A DNA stretch of 64,000 nt from Citrobacter sp. RHB25-C09 (lineage in GTDB: Bacteria; Pseudomonadota; Gammaproteobacteria; Enterobacterales; Enterobacteriaceae): positions 2,170,001 through 2,234,000 of the forward strand of contig NZ_CP057483.1 of the NCBI RefSeq assembly GCF_013836145.1, written 5' to 3'. The position numbers were made by a program, and so were the translations under genes. Within the stretch, counting starts at the first letter, position 1. Every line of letters starts with the position of its first letter. The notes below the pieces were generated by a model, which made no database searches, had not been told where the DNA came from, and saw only the letters and a list, made by a program, of their open reading frames with translations. Below are positions 52,990 to 62,403 of the stretch, piece after piece.

Positions 52990-54309
52990 ATGACAACGCA
53001 TGAAAGCACTACCAATATTCTCAAGAAAAACAAAAAGGTCCTCATCGCCAGTCTGACTGGCAGCGCGATCGAATGGTTCGACTATTTCCTGTATGGCACA
53101 GCCGCCGCACTGGTTTTCAATAAAATATTCTTCCCCATGGTCGACCCGGTTATTGGCTTAATTCTCTCGTACCTTTCCTTCTCACTGACCTTTTTTATTC
53201 GCCCCATTGGCGGAGTGATTTTCGCCCACATCGGCGATCGCATTGGCCGCAAGAAAACGCTGGTTTTAACGCTTTCTCTCATGGGTGGCGCCACGGTGAT
53301 GATCGGCCTGCTGCCAACCTATGAAATGATTGGTATCTGGGCCCCTGTACTACTCATCCTGATGCGTATTATCCAGGGCATGGGTATCGGTGGCGAATGG
53401 GGCGGCGCACTGCTTCTGGCGTATGAGTATGCGCCGGAAAAACGCAAAGGCTTCTTTGGTAGTATTCCGCAGGCAGGTGTAACGATCGGTATGTTGATGG
53501 CGACGTTCATCGTCTCGCTGATGACATTGTTTAGCGAAGAGGATTTCCTCTCCTGGGGATGGCGTATTCCGTTCCTGTTAAGCTCAGTGCTGGTGCTGTT
53601 AGGACTGTGGATCCGTCGCGATATTGATGAAACGCCAGATTTCAAAAAGGTAAAACAGTCGGGACAGGTAGCTAAAGCTCCACTACGCGACACGCTGACG
53701 CATCACTGGCGTGAAGTGTTAATCGCCGCTGGGCTCAAGGTCGTCGAAACCGCACCCTTCTATATTTTCTCTACTTTTGTGGTCAGCTATGCCACCAACA
53801 CTCTGACCTATCAGAAATCTCAGGTACTGGAAGCCGTCACGATCGGCGCACTGGTGGCCACCGTCATGATCCCCCTGATGGGCTTACTGTCCGACAAAAT
53901 TGGCCGTAAGCGGATGTACGCCGCGAGCGTGTTTCTGCTCGGGTTGTTTATCGTGCCGTGGTTCTTGCTACTCAATACCGGCACCACCTGGGGCATTATG
54001 CTGGCGACAATCGTCATGTTTGGTGTGCTGTGGGCACCGGTGACCGCCGTGCTGGGTACGCTGTGCTCAGAAATATTCAGCGCTAACGTCCGTTACACCG
54101 GGATCACACTGGGCTATCAGATTGGCGCTGCGCTGGCAGGGGGAACTGCGCCACTCATCGCCACCGGACTGCTGGCAAAATATGATGGCGACTGGGTACC
54201 AGTAGCTTGGTATCTGGCAACGACCGTCGCCATTTCACTGATCGCCATTTTCTTTGCCAGTCGTACAAAACGTGGCCCTTCCGCTAACGCCCAGTTCAGT
54301 GAGCTGTAA
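52990..54309 (+). CDS. MHS-family (MFS) proton symporter
   Basis: A 439-residue major facilitator of the metabolite:H+ symporter family (ShiA/ProP/YhjE group) with 12 transmembrane helices. Diagnostic segments are SLTGSAIEWFDYFLYGTAAALVF (helix 1), the loop 2-3 motif GDRIGRKKTL, RIIQGMGIGGEWGGALLLAYEYAP in helices 4-5, and SDKIGRKRMYA for the second half. Substrates of this family are organic acids or betaines; the cargo here cannot be read from sequence. No equivalent lies between ydcF and hrpA in K-12 as I recall. The start follows a weak GAGG. Confidence 0.88.
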   Translation: MTTHESTTNILKKNKKVLIASLTGSAIEWFDYFLYGTAAALVFNKIFFPMVDPVIGLILSYLSFSLTFFIRPIGGVIFAHIGDRIGRKKTLVLTLSLMGGATVMIGLLPTYEMIGIWAPVLLILMRIIQGMGIGGEWGGALLLAYEYAPEKRKGFFGSIPQAGVTIGMLMATFIVSLMTLFSEEDFLSWGWRIPFLLSSVLVLLGLWIRRDIDETPDFKKVKQSGQVAKAPLRDTLTHHWREVLIAAGLKVVETAPFYIFSTFVVSYATNTLTYQKSQVLEAVTIGALVATVMIPLMGLLSDKIGRKRMYAASVFLLGLFIVPWFLLLNTGTTWGIMLATIVMFGVLWAPVTAVLGTLCSEIFSANVRYTGITLGYQIGAALAGGTAPLIATGLLAKYDGDWVPVAWYLATTVAISLIAIFFASRTKRGPSANAQFSEL

Positions 54310-54326
54310 ACCGAAGGCAACAATCT

Positions 54327-54359
54327 GTGGCCCGGTAACGTTGCGCTTACCGGGCCTAC
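54327..54359. repeat. REP-like element between the MHS transporter and hrpA
   Basis: An imperfect palindrome GTGGCCCGGTAACGTTGCGC ... CGGGCCTAC lies between two convergent genes. It is a divergent REP-type sequence. Confidence 0.7.
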
Positions 54360-54363
54360 AAAA

Positions 54364-57300
54364 CTAACCGCTAATTTGCTCCATTGCCTGCAGGATCCGT
54401 TTATCGGAAATGGGATACGGCGTACCTAACTGTTGAGCAAAATAGCTGACCCGCAGTTCTTCGATCATCCAGCGGATTTCCTTAACGTCATCATCTTCAC
54501 GCCGTGCGGGCGGCAGTTTATTGAGCCATTGCTGCCATGCCTGCTGCACGCTTTCGACTTTCAGCATTTGAGCGCGGTCGCGATGCGGATCGACCGCCAG
54601 TTTCTCCAGCCGTTTTTCAATCGCCTGGAGATAGCGCAGCGTATCACCAAGGCGTCTGAAGCCGTTACCGGTGACAAAACCGCGATATACCAGCCCGCTC
54701 ATTTGCGCTTTGATATCAGAAAGCCCGAGCGCCATCGTCATATCCACGCGCCCTTTCAGCCGCTTATTGATGGTGAATACCGCCGTCAGGATCTGCTCGA
54801 CCTGCTTCGCAATATCGACAACCGTCTCATTCAGTTCGGCACGCACTTTCTCATGCAGTGCCGCAAAGCCCTCTTCCGTCCAGACCGGCCCACCGTTGGC
54901 ATCAATCAGTTTATCCACGCCGCAGGAAATACAGTCGTCAATCAACTCCAGTACTTTGCCATAGGGGTTGAAGTACAGACCAAGCTTGGCTTTGTTCGGC
55001 AATTTTTCATGCAGATACTTTATTGGCGAAGGAATATTCAACAACAACAGCCGACGCAAGCCAGCCCACATCGCCTGCTGCTGTTCAAGAGGGTTATCAA
55101 ACAGCTTAATAGCAACGCTATCGCGCTCATCCACCAGCGCAGGCCACGCCTTCACTTTGTAATTGCCGCGCTTCTGCTCATAGCTTTCCGGGAGTTGACC
55201 AAAACTCCAGATATGCAGCCCGCTCTGCTCGATACCATCATCCGCCACTGCTGAGAGCGTTTCCTGCACTTTACCTTTCAGCACCTCTTTCAGATCGTGC
55301 AGGGAGCGTCCTTCCTGAAGCTTCTTATTCTTCTCGTCGACAACGCGGAAAGTGACTTTCAGGTGATCGGGCACCTGATCCCAGTGCCAGTCCTCGCGAT
55401 CGACCGTTACGCCAGTCATACGACGCAGTTCGCGCTCAAGCGCGTCCAGCAGCGGCAGTTCTAGTGGCGTAACACGCCCCAGGAAAGCCTCTGCGTAGTT
55501 AGGCGCAGGCACGAAATTACGCCGCACCGGCTTCGGTAGCGATTTGATCAGCGCAATAATCAGTTCCCGACGCAAGCCAGGGATTTGCCACTCGAAACCG
55601 CTCTCTTCGACCTGATTTAATAGCGGAAGCGGAATATGGACGGTAACACCATCCGCATCTGCCCCCGGTTCAAACTGATAGCTCAACCGCAGATTAAGAT
55701 TGCCCTGATGCCAGAAGTTCGGATAATCCAGCTTGCTGATTTTTTCCGCACCTTCTTTTATCAGCATGCTCTTCTCAAAGTTGAGCAGATCCGGCGTTTC
55801 ACGGCTGACTTTCTTCCACCAGCTGTCGAAATGGCGGGAGGAAATCACGTCATGACTAATGCGCTGATCATAAAATTCGAACAGCGTCTCATCATCCACC
55901 AGAATGTCGCGGCGACGCGATTTGTGTTCCAGTTCCTCAACTTCCGCGCGCAGTTTGAGATTTTCACGGAAGAAGGCATGACGCGTCTGCCAGTCACCCT
56001 CAACCAACGCGTGGCGGATAAACAACTCGCGACACAGCGCCGGATCGATCTGGCTATAGTTGACTTTACGCGCCGCGACAATCGGCAATCCGTAAACGGT
56101 AACTTTCTCTGTCGCCATGACGGCACCCTGCGCCCGCTCCCAGTGCGGTTCACTGTAAGAGCGCTTAATCAGATGCTGCGCAACAGGTTCTACCCATTCA
56201 GGATCGATACGCGCCGCAATGCGTCCCCACAGCCGGCTGGTTTCCACCAGTTCTGCCACCATCGTCCATTTTGGCGGCTTCTTGAATAATCCTGAACCGG
56301 GGAAGATGGAGAAACGGGCATTACGCGCGCCGGTATATTCTTGCTTATCCGCGTCTTTCATGCCGATATGCGACAGTAGCCCGGTCAGCAGCGCGATATG
56401 GATCTCGCGATATTCCGCCGGTTCACTGTTAACCGGAATACCCAGTTCCTTCACCACCTGGCGCAACTGGGTATAGATATCCTGCCACTCACGAACGCGC
56501 AGGTAGTTGAGGAAATCCACGCGGCACTGGCGACGGAACTGATTCGACGACAGCGCCTTTTGCTGCTCACCGAGGTAGTTCCATAAATTAACGAACGCGA
56601 GAAAGTCAGACTCTTTGTCGTGGAAGCGGCGATGCTTCTCATCTGATGCCTGCTGTTTGTCCATCGGGCGCTCGCGCGGATCCTGAATCGACAACGCCGA
56701 AGTAATGATCATGGCCTCACGCACACAGCCGTGTTTTTGCGCTTCCAGCACCATGCGCGCCAGGCGGGGGTCAACCGGCAGTTGACTCAACTGGCGCCCC
56801 ATTGGTGTCAGTTTATAGACCGTCGCTTGTTCGTCAGTAGCGATCGCACCAAGTTCTTCCAGCAGGCGCACGCCATCCTGAATATTGCGCTTGTCCGGTG
56901 CTTCTACGAAGGGAAACGCGGCGATATCGCCGAGCCCAAGCGCGGTCATTTGCAGAATGACGGACGCCAGGTTAGTTCGCAAGATCTCCGGGTCGGTAAA
57001 CTCCGGGCGCGACAGAAAGTCATCTTCGGAATAAAGACGTATACAGATGCCTTCAGATACACGACCACAGCGGCCTTTACGCTGGTTAGCAGAGGCCTGC
57101 GATACCGGTTCAATTGGCAGACGTTGCACCTTGGTGCGGTAACTGTAGCGACTGATGCGCGCCGTCCCCGGATCGATAACGTACTTAATGCCCGGAACCG
57201 TCAGAGAGGTTTCGGCTACGTTTGTCGCCAGCACAATACGCCGCCCGCTATGCGCCTGAAACACGCGATTCTGTTCGCTATTGGAAAGCCGGGCATACAG

Positions 57301-58266
57301 CGGCAGCACTTCCGTATGGCGCAAATTAAGCTTATTCAGCGCATCGGCGGTATCACGAATTTCGCGCTCGCCGCTCATGAAGATCAGGATATCGCCGGGA
57401 CTTTCCCGCCCCAGTTCGTCTACTGCGTCGAAAATGGCCTGGAGCTGATCGCGCTCAGTGTCATCAGCTTCTTCAACAATCGGGCGATAGCGCACTTCCA
57501 CCGGATAAGTCCGGCCAGACACTTCAATAATCGGCGCATTGTTGAAATGCTTCGAAAAACGTTCCGGATCAATGGTCGCGGAGGTAATGATGATTTTCAG
57601 ATCCGGACGACGCGGCAGTAGCTCTTTCAGATAGCCGAGCAGAAAATCGATATTCAGACTGCGCTCGTGCGCTTCATCGATAATGATGGTGTCGTACTGC
57701 ATCAGCAGACGATCCTGCTGAATTTCGGCCAGCAATATACCGTCGGTCATCAACTTGACCATGGTGTTATCGCTGACGTGATCGCTGAAGCGCACTTTAT
57801 AACCGATACAACCGCCCGGTTCCGTTTGCAGTTCTTCGGCGATACGGTTGGCAACGGTCCGCGCAGCCAGACGACGCGGTTGGGTGTGGCCTATCAGCCC
57901 TTTCACCCCACGTCCCAGTTCCATACAGATTTTCGGCAACTGAGTGGTTTTACCCGAACCGGTTTCCCCCGCCACAATCACGACCTGGTGGTCGCGCACC
58001 GCTTCGAGGATCGCCTGTTTCTTCTGGCTAACGGGCAGGTTTTCCGGATAGGTGATTACTGGACGCGCCGCTTCACGCAGCACGACCTTACCGGCTGCCT
58101 GTTCAATCTCTTTCGCCATCTCCTGGTAAATGGCCTGTTGAGCATCAGGATTTTTAACCTTCTTCACGCCGTGCAGGCGGCGGCTAAAGCGCTGCTTGTC
58201 GCGCAGCATTAAGGATTCAAGCTGCTGTTGTAAAGCATGAATTGTGTATTTTTGTTGTTCTGTCAT
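54364..58266 (-). CDS. hrpA: ATP-dependent RNA helicase HrpA
   Basis: A 1300-residue DEAH-box helicase, the E. coli length. Motif I GETGSGKT (100-107), motif II DEAH (196-199), motif III SAT in IIITSATIDPERFS, motif V TNVAETSLTVPG and motif VI QRKGRCGRVSEG, then HA2/winged helix, OB fold and a long C-terminal DUF3418-type extension. E. coli HrpA has been tied to fimbrial mRNA processing and to rescue of collided or stalled ribosomes. The C-terminal extension is intact here. It is divergent from azoR. Confidence 0.97.
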   Translation of the reverse strand: MTEQQKYTIHALQQQLESLMLRDKQRFSRRLHGVKKVKNPDAQQAIYQEMAKEIEQAAGKVVLREAARPVITYPENLPVSQKKQAILEAVRDHQVVIVAGETGSGKTTQLPKICMELGRGVKGLIGHTQPRRLAARTVANRIAEELQTEPGGCIGYKVRFSDHVSDNTMVKLMTDGILLAEIQQDRLLMQYDTIIIDEAHERSLNIDFLLGYLKELLPRRPDLKIIITSATIDPERFSKHFNNAPIIEVSGRTYPVEVRYRPIVEEADDTERDQLQAIFDAVDELGRESPGDILIFMSGEREIRDTADALNKLNLRHTEVLPLYARLSNSEQNRVFQAHSGRRIVLATNVAETSLTVPGIKYVIDPGTARISRYSYRTKVQRLPIEPVSQASANQRKGRCGRVSEGICIRLYSEDDFLSRPEFTDPEILRTNLASVILQMTALGLGDIAAFPFVEAPDKRNIQDGVRLLEELGAIATDEQATVYKLTPMGRQLSQLPVDPRLARMVLEAQKHGCVREAMIITSALSIQDPRERPMDKQQASDEKHRRFHDKESDFLAFVNLWNYLGEQQKALSSNQFRRQCRVDFLNYLRVREWQDIYTQLRQVVKELGIPVNSEPAEYREIHIALLTGLLSHIGMKDADKQEYTGARNARFSIFPGSGLFKKPPKWTMVAELVETSRLWGRIAARIDPEWVEPVAQHLIKRSYSEPHWERAQGAVMATEKVTVYGLPIVAARKVNYSQIDPALCRELFIRHALVEGDWQTRHAFFRENLKLRAEVEELEHKSRRRDILVDDETLFEFYDQRISHDVISSRHFDSWWKKVSRETPDLLNFEKSMLIKEGAEKISKLDYPNFWHQGNLNLRLSYQFEPGADADGVTVHIPLPLLNQVEESGFEWQIPGLRRELIIALIKSLPKPVRRNFVPAPNYAEAFLGRVTPLELPLLDALERELRRMTGVTVDREDWHWDQVPDHLKVTFRVVDEKNKKLQEGRSLHDLKEVLKGKVQETLSAVADDGIEQSGLHIWSFGQLPESYEQKRGNYKVKAWPALVDERDSVAIKLFDNPLEQQQAMWAGLRRLLLLNIPSPIKYLHEKLPNKAKLGLYFNPYGKVLELIDDCISCGVDKLIDANGGPVWTEEGFAALHEKVRAELNETVVDIAKQVEQILTAVFTINKRLKGRVDMTMALGLSDIKAQMSGLVYRGFVTGNGFRRLGDTLRYLQAIEKRLEKLAVDPHRDRAQMLKVESVQQAWQQWLNKLPPARREDDDVKEIRWMIEELRVSYFAQQLGTPYPISDKRILQAMEQISG

Positions 58267-58465
58267 AGCGTTAGATGGCAGCTTTCTGCCCGGTTAAATC
58301 TCTTCTAAATGATAGGTATAGAGTACCACATCGGCGGATTTCGTGTGTTGTTCAATAAATTCGAACATAGGCTTCGATATATTGCGCTTTCTCTGTGGCA
58401 GGATTGTGAATAAAGTGTCAACACGCAACGGGGCTCAGCCCATTCAAACACGATAAGGAAACACC

Positions 58466-59071
58466 ATGAGCAAGGTCTTAGTTCTCAAATCAAGTATTCT
58501 GGCAGGGTACTCTCAGTCTGGTCAGTTGTCTGATTATTTTGTTGAACAATGGCGTGAAAAACATCCCGCTGATGATATTACCGTCCGTGACCTGGCTGCA
58601 AATCCGATTCCAGTACTGGATGGCGAACTGGTCGGCGCGATGCGACCAAGCGAGACTCCGCTCACCCCTCGTCAGCAGGAAGCGCTGGACCTTTCTGATG
58701 AACTGATTGCTGAACTGAAAGCGCACGATGTCATTGTTATCGCGGCACCGATGTACAACTTCAACATTCCGACGCAACTGAAGAACTACTTCGACCTGAT
58801 TGCCCGTGCTGGCGTGACGTTCCGCTATACCGAGAATGGTCCGGAAGGTCTGGTCACCGGTAAACGCGCAGTGATCCTCTCAAGCCGTGGTGGTATTCAC
58901 AAAGATGGCCCGACGGATCTGATCGCACCGTATCTGAAAGTGTTCCTCGGCTTTATTGGCATTACTGATGTGAACTTTGTGTTTGCAGAAGGGATTGCTT
59001 ACGGCCCGGAAGTGGCATCTAAAGCCCAGTCCGACGCCAAAGCGGCCATTGACAGCGTCGTTGCTGCGTAA
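58466..59071 (+). CDS. azoR: FMN-dependent NADH:quinone/azo reductase AzoR
   Basis: A 201-residue flavodoxin-like reductase. It reduces quinones by two electrons and cleaves azo bonds using NADH. The FMN phosphate loop SSILAGYSQSGQLSDYF (residues ~9-25), APMYNFNIPTQLKNYFDLIARAG and LSSRGGIH (about 139-146) are present. A GATAAGGA Shine-Dalgarno precedes the ATG. Confidence 0.96.
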   Translation: MSKVLVLKSSILAGYSQSGQLSDYFVEQWREKHPADDITVRDLAANPIPVLDGELVGAMRPSETPLTPRQQEALDLSDELIAELKAHDVIVIAAPMYNFNIPTQLKNYFDLIARAGVTFRYTENGPEGLVTGKRAVILSSRGGIHKDGPTDLIAPYLKVFLGFIGITDVNFVFAEGIAYGPEVASKAQSDAKAAIDSVVAA

Positions 59072-59078
59072 GTTCCTG

Positions 59079-59104
59079 CCTCCCGCCCCGGCGGGAGGTT
59101 TTAC
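59079..59104. terminator. Terminator after azoR
   Basis: Perfect arms CCTCCCGC (59079-59086) and GCGGGAGG (59091-59098) followed by TTTTA. Its symmetry means it may also stop the convergent small gene. Confidence 0.85.
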
Positions 59105-59113
59105 GATTGGCCT

Positions 59114-59290
59114 TCATCGTCTCGCTTTAGCATGAATCCGCTGCATATCACGCCAGATGGTGGTGTAACTGCGGCACTGTGCCACATTCTCTTCCCAGCA
59201 ATGACTGAGAAACTGCTCAGGTTCTGCGACATCCCTGCTAAGCACAATAAATAACCAGCGATTCCAGGCAAACCACTTCACTACCCACAT
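59114..59290 (-). CDS. Hypothetical small protein, tryptophan-rich N-terminus
   Basis: A 58-residue frame from the ATG at 59290, which has GGAG 7 bases upstream (the in-frame ATG at 59308 has none). It begins MWVVKWFAWNRWLFIVLSRD, aromatic and hydrophobic enough to touch a membrane, then a soluble charged part with two cysteines (SHCWEENVAQCRS). The azoR terminator follows its stop. It occupies the position of ydbL downstream of ynbE but bears no resemblance to YdbL. I do not recognise a family, and it may not be translated. Confidence 0.5.
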   Translation of the reverse strand: MWVVKWFAWNRWLFIVLSRDVAEPEQFLSHCWEENVAQCRSYTTIWRDMQRIHAKARR

Positions 59291-59387
59291 ACTTTCGCTC
59301 CGAAACAATCATAAGCGCAAAATATAGCCATTTCTTCTGGGGGTTTTGTTGCAACTCTTGCGCTGGCAAAACTGAACTGAAAAAAGG

Positions 59388-59570
59388 CTAAAGATCGGAT
59401 TTAATCAACTTCTCAACGTCTTTATCCGTTTTGATCTGGATTTCATGATCAATTTTCACGTTCATGTTGATAGTAATAGGCTCCTTCGGCGCGGCAACTT
59501 CGATGCGGGGCGTACAGCCTGATAATAATCCCAGCGGGATTAGCGACAGCCAGATAGCCATATTTCTCAT
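59388..59570 (-). CDS. ynbE: YnbE outer-membrane lipoprotein
   Basis: A 60-residue lipoprotein with signal peptide and lipobox LLSGC (Cys19), then TPRIEVAAPKEPITINMNVKI as in E. coli YnbE. In E. coli it multimerises and joins YdbH to make an intermembrane bridge for phospholipid transport, with YdbL acting as a periplasmic aid. Its ATG overlaps the ydbH stop (ATGA). The C-terminus (VEKLIKSDL) is slightly shorter than in E. coli. The ydbL gene that follows in E. coli is missing. Confidence 0.9.
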   Translation of the reverse strand: MRNMAIWLSLIPLGLLSGCTPRIEVAAPKEPITINMNVKIDHEIQIKTDKDVEKLIKSDL

Positions 59571-62206
59571 TGTTTTTCCTCACATTCCTTGCCATTCAGG
59601 CAATGTTTTTCTGACAGCGCGATATTCTGTTCAAGCCATGCCTGTAAATTATCGCCGAAACGCAAACTGCGCCACAGCGTAAAGAGATTCTCTTCATGGG
59701 TGTAATTCAGTTTGACCGTGCCCACTTTGCCATCCACCCGGCTATTTCCGGTTATTGCTGACTGCATCGTCATGACGCCCTGCTTGTCCAGATTAATTTT
59801 CGTCCATGAATGGGCGATCTCAATATAGCGCAACCAGTTGATAGCCGCGCCAGCCGCCATGTTGTCTTTCACCACCGCATCGGCGGTGTCTTTATCAATG
59901 CGTAAGGTCATGGTCCCTGGGTTGGTTAACCAGCCGTCTTTGATGATCCATTCATCATTATTTAGCCACAGCGGTAATGCTCCGCTGACGGGGCCGGACA
60001 TCGTGAATTGCTTAGGATTTACCGCACTAATCAGTTCGCTAGACGAGATATTTTGTACCCGAACCAGGGCAGGATCGCGCTGCGGCATACGTAATTGCAG
60101 CATACTGACCTTGCCGCTGAGAACATCGACACTCACATTTGCCAGTAACAGCGGATGTTCATCACTCCAGGGGTACTGTCCCTCCAGGTCGGCGGAGATA
60201 TTGGTCGCCGTGACCTGATTAACGATCTCCGCAATACGTAGCGACACCGGCCCGCGAGTGCCGAGTTGCCATGTTCCTGCACTGAATCGGAATGGAAGAA
60301 TAAAATCGACGCCATTGATGCGGTTATCCGGCATCCAGGCGCTGCCGCCTTTTAGTACGCCGTGTCCGCCAGCCTCGAATCCCTGATCTGCAGCGGCGGA
60401 GAAAGCGACCTGCGCATAGAGCTCACCGTCTCGCAGCTTCATTTTCCAGTCAGGCGGTACCAGTGGCTGGAACACATCCAGAGACTGCTTTGGCCACCAG
60501 GCTTGTCCACGCAACCGGATGCCGTCCCAGCGGCCATTCACGCGTACAGGGCCAATTTCGCCGGCATGGAGATCGCCTTTGAACTGAAAAAATGTAGGCT
60601 CACTGCCTTCGACGCTGAATTTCAGGGTAGATGCTGGTAAGACACTGCCGCCCGTAAAAAGAGTTTTACCGGCATCAAGGGATAATGCACCGCTAAACTG
60701 CGGATGCGCCACGTCGCGTACCCATACTACCGGTTCGTCCAGGATCAACCGCGGTGTTTCGACCGTCATCGTGCCGTACTGTAGTTGGTCAAAACCGGTA
60801 GAAAGTTCAGTCAGCGTAATAGTGCTGTCGTGCCATTCCCCTCTACCCGCGACATCCCAACTGGCATGCATAGGCGTAAAGGTACCTTCGCCCCAGTAGC
60901 GCCAGCGCCAGCGCCCGGCGTCAGGGAGAAAATCGTTAGCGATGCCATCAAGATGCAAAACAAAATCACCCATTTGATTTTCATGGGCGCGCAGAATGGC
61001 CTGCAATCGACCGTCAATGCCACGCTGTGTGACCTTCACGCCCGCTAAAGGCCAGCGAATTTCATCAATATCTAATGCGTCGATCACCCGACCGCGGGAA
61101 CGCAGCAGCGAACCGGGCTCAAACGCCAGCACAGGATCGGAAAGACTCCCGCTCAGTTGCGCGGGTAGCTTCGCATAGAAAATCAAATCATCCTGTTTAG
61201 CTTCACCTATCAACTGGAGCGGCATGGCGCTGTTGTCCATACTGAGTTTTCCTGGCCCAAAGGTGAGCACCGCATTTCCCTTGCCCGCCTCCCCTTGTGT
61301 CAGTACGTTCATACGTCCGCTGATCGTGGCATTCTCGGTGCCTTGCTGCCAGTTTTCGACCTTAATGCCGAGACGGCCACTTAGCGGGAATCCTTCATAG
61401 GGCCATGTCCAGCGGCCATCGCTGATGGTTAACTGTTGGGAGGTGATTTCCCATGGCAGATCGAGTAGTGGCTCTGGGTTATCCCGCGCCATGACAATCA
61501 GTTGCCCGGCATTTTCACGCCATTCCAGTTCGGCATCCACCAGCGACGGTTCTTGCGGAAGGTTGAGTGTCGCAACGGTGCGACCATTGACAGGCAAGCC
61601 ATCCGGAACCAGCGGCAGTGTGAATTCTCCCACCAGTTTGATTGGCGGTTGATCTTCAAAGGCCGAGACGTCCAGTTGACTCACGGACAAAAGCTGCCCA
61701 CGCAATTTGCCCTGAAATTTCACCTTCTCACCCTGATAGCGCACTTCCTGCAATGCCGGCGTCAGGGAAATATTTAGCTTCCCCTGCCATACCCGCCAGG
61801 GAGCAAGCACCACATTGTCTATATTGAGCCAGGTATTGGGCAACATGGACTGCCACTCTGCGAGGGTACGGGGCGCGGCGGGAGAGGCTTCGGTTTGGGG
61901 TAACTTTGCCAGACAGGCAGAATCGAGCTCCAGAGTGCCAATATTAAGCAACCAGCGGCTGGGATGCGATAGCTGTGCCTGGCTGACCCGCGCCAGTTGG
62001 CAATCGCCAACCAGGTATTTCAGCTCAGGGATATGCAAACCGTTACGCGTCAGTCGGGGACTCTCATCCAGTGCGATACGAGTCCCCACCGGCAGCCAGA
62101 TGCCAGCCAGTTTTGGAACCCATAACCCCAGCGTCATGACCAACGTCAGGGGAACAAGGATAATGAGCAGAAGAAGCGCCAGAACGGCTTTATATTTACC
62201 CTTCAT
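59567..62206 (-). CDS. ydbH: AsmA-like intermembrane phospholipid transport protein YdbH
   Basis: An 879-residue AsmA-family protein, paralogue of TamB and YhdP. One N-terminal inner-membrane anchor (VLALLLLIILVPLTLVMTLGL, about 8-28) is followed by a long periplasmic beta-rich region expected to form a hydrophobic groove. The C-terminal NISADLEGQYPWSDEHPLLL and VNPKQFTMSGPVSGALPLWL segments are typical of YdbH. With YhdP and TamB it moves phospholipids to the outer membrane in E. coli. It is divergent from ldhA and coupled to ynbE. Confidence 0.94.
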   Translation of the reverse strand: MKGKYKAVLALLLLIILVPLTLVMTLGLWVPKLAGIWLPVGTRIALDESPRLTRNGLHIPELKYLVGDCQLARVSQAQLSHPSRWLLNIGTLELDSACLAKLPQTEASPAAPRTLAEWQSMLPNTWLNIDNVVLAPWRVWQGKLNISLTPALQEVRYQGEKVKFQGKLRGQLLSVSQLDVSAFEDQPPIKLVGEFTLPLVPDGLPVNGRTVATLNLPQEPSLVDAELEWRENAGQLIVMARDNPEPLLDLPWEITSQQLTISDGRWTWPYEGFPLSGRLGIKVENWQQGTENATISGRMNVLTQGEAGKGNAVLTFGPGKLSMDNSAMPLQLIGEAKQDDLIFYAKLPAQLSGSLSDPVLAFEPGSLLRSRGRVIDALDIDEIRWPLAGVKVTQRGIDGRLQAILRAHENQMGDFVLHLDGIANDFLPDAGRWRWRYWGEGTFTPMHASWDVAGRGEWHDSTITLTELSTGFDQLQYGTMTVETPRLILDEPVVWVRDVAHPQFSGALSLDAGKTLFTGGSVLPASTLKFSVEGSEPTFFQFKGDLHAGEIGPVRVNGRWDGIRLRGQAWWPKQSLDVFQPLVPPDWKMKLRDGELYAQVAFSAAADQGFEAGGHGVLKGGSAWMPDNRINGVDFILPFRFSAGTWQLGTRGPVSLRIAEIVNQVTATNISADLEGQYPWSDEHPLLLANVSVDVLSGKVSMLQLRMPQRDPALVRVQNISSSELISAVNPKQFTMSGPVSGALPLWLNNDEWIIKDGWLTNPGTMTLRIDKDTADAVVKDNMAAGAAINWLRYIEIAHSWTKINLDKQGVMTMQSAITGNSRVDGKVGTVKLNYTHEENLFTLWRSLRFGDNLQAWLEQNIALSEKHCLNGKECEEKQ

Positions 62207-62403
62207 GGGCAGTCAATATCCTGATTTAGCGAAATTTTAAGCCAATTTAGGCCACTATTGTGGCATGTTTGACGTATCATGCCCAGATCAAGCATAGATG
62301 CTCTAAAATTATTCATAATACGTATTGCTTTAAATAATATTTTAAGTTTTGTAGAATATTTTTAATTCGATAAGTTTGATTCCCCATCACTGGAGAAAGT
62401 CTT

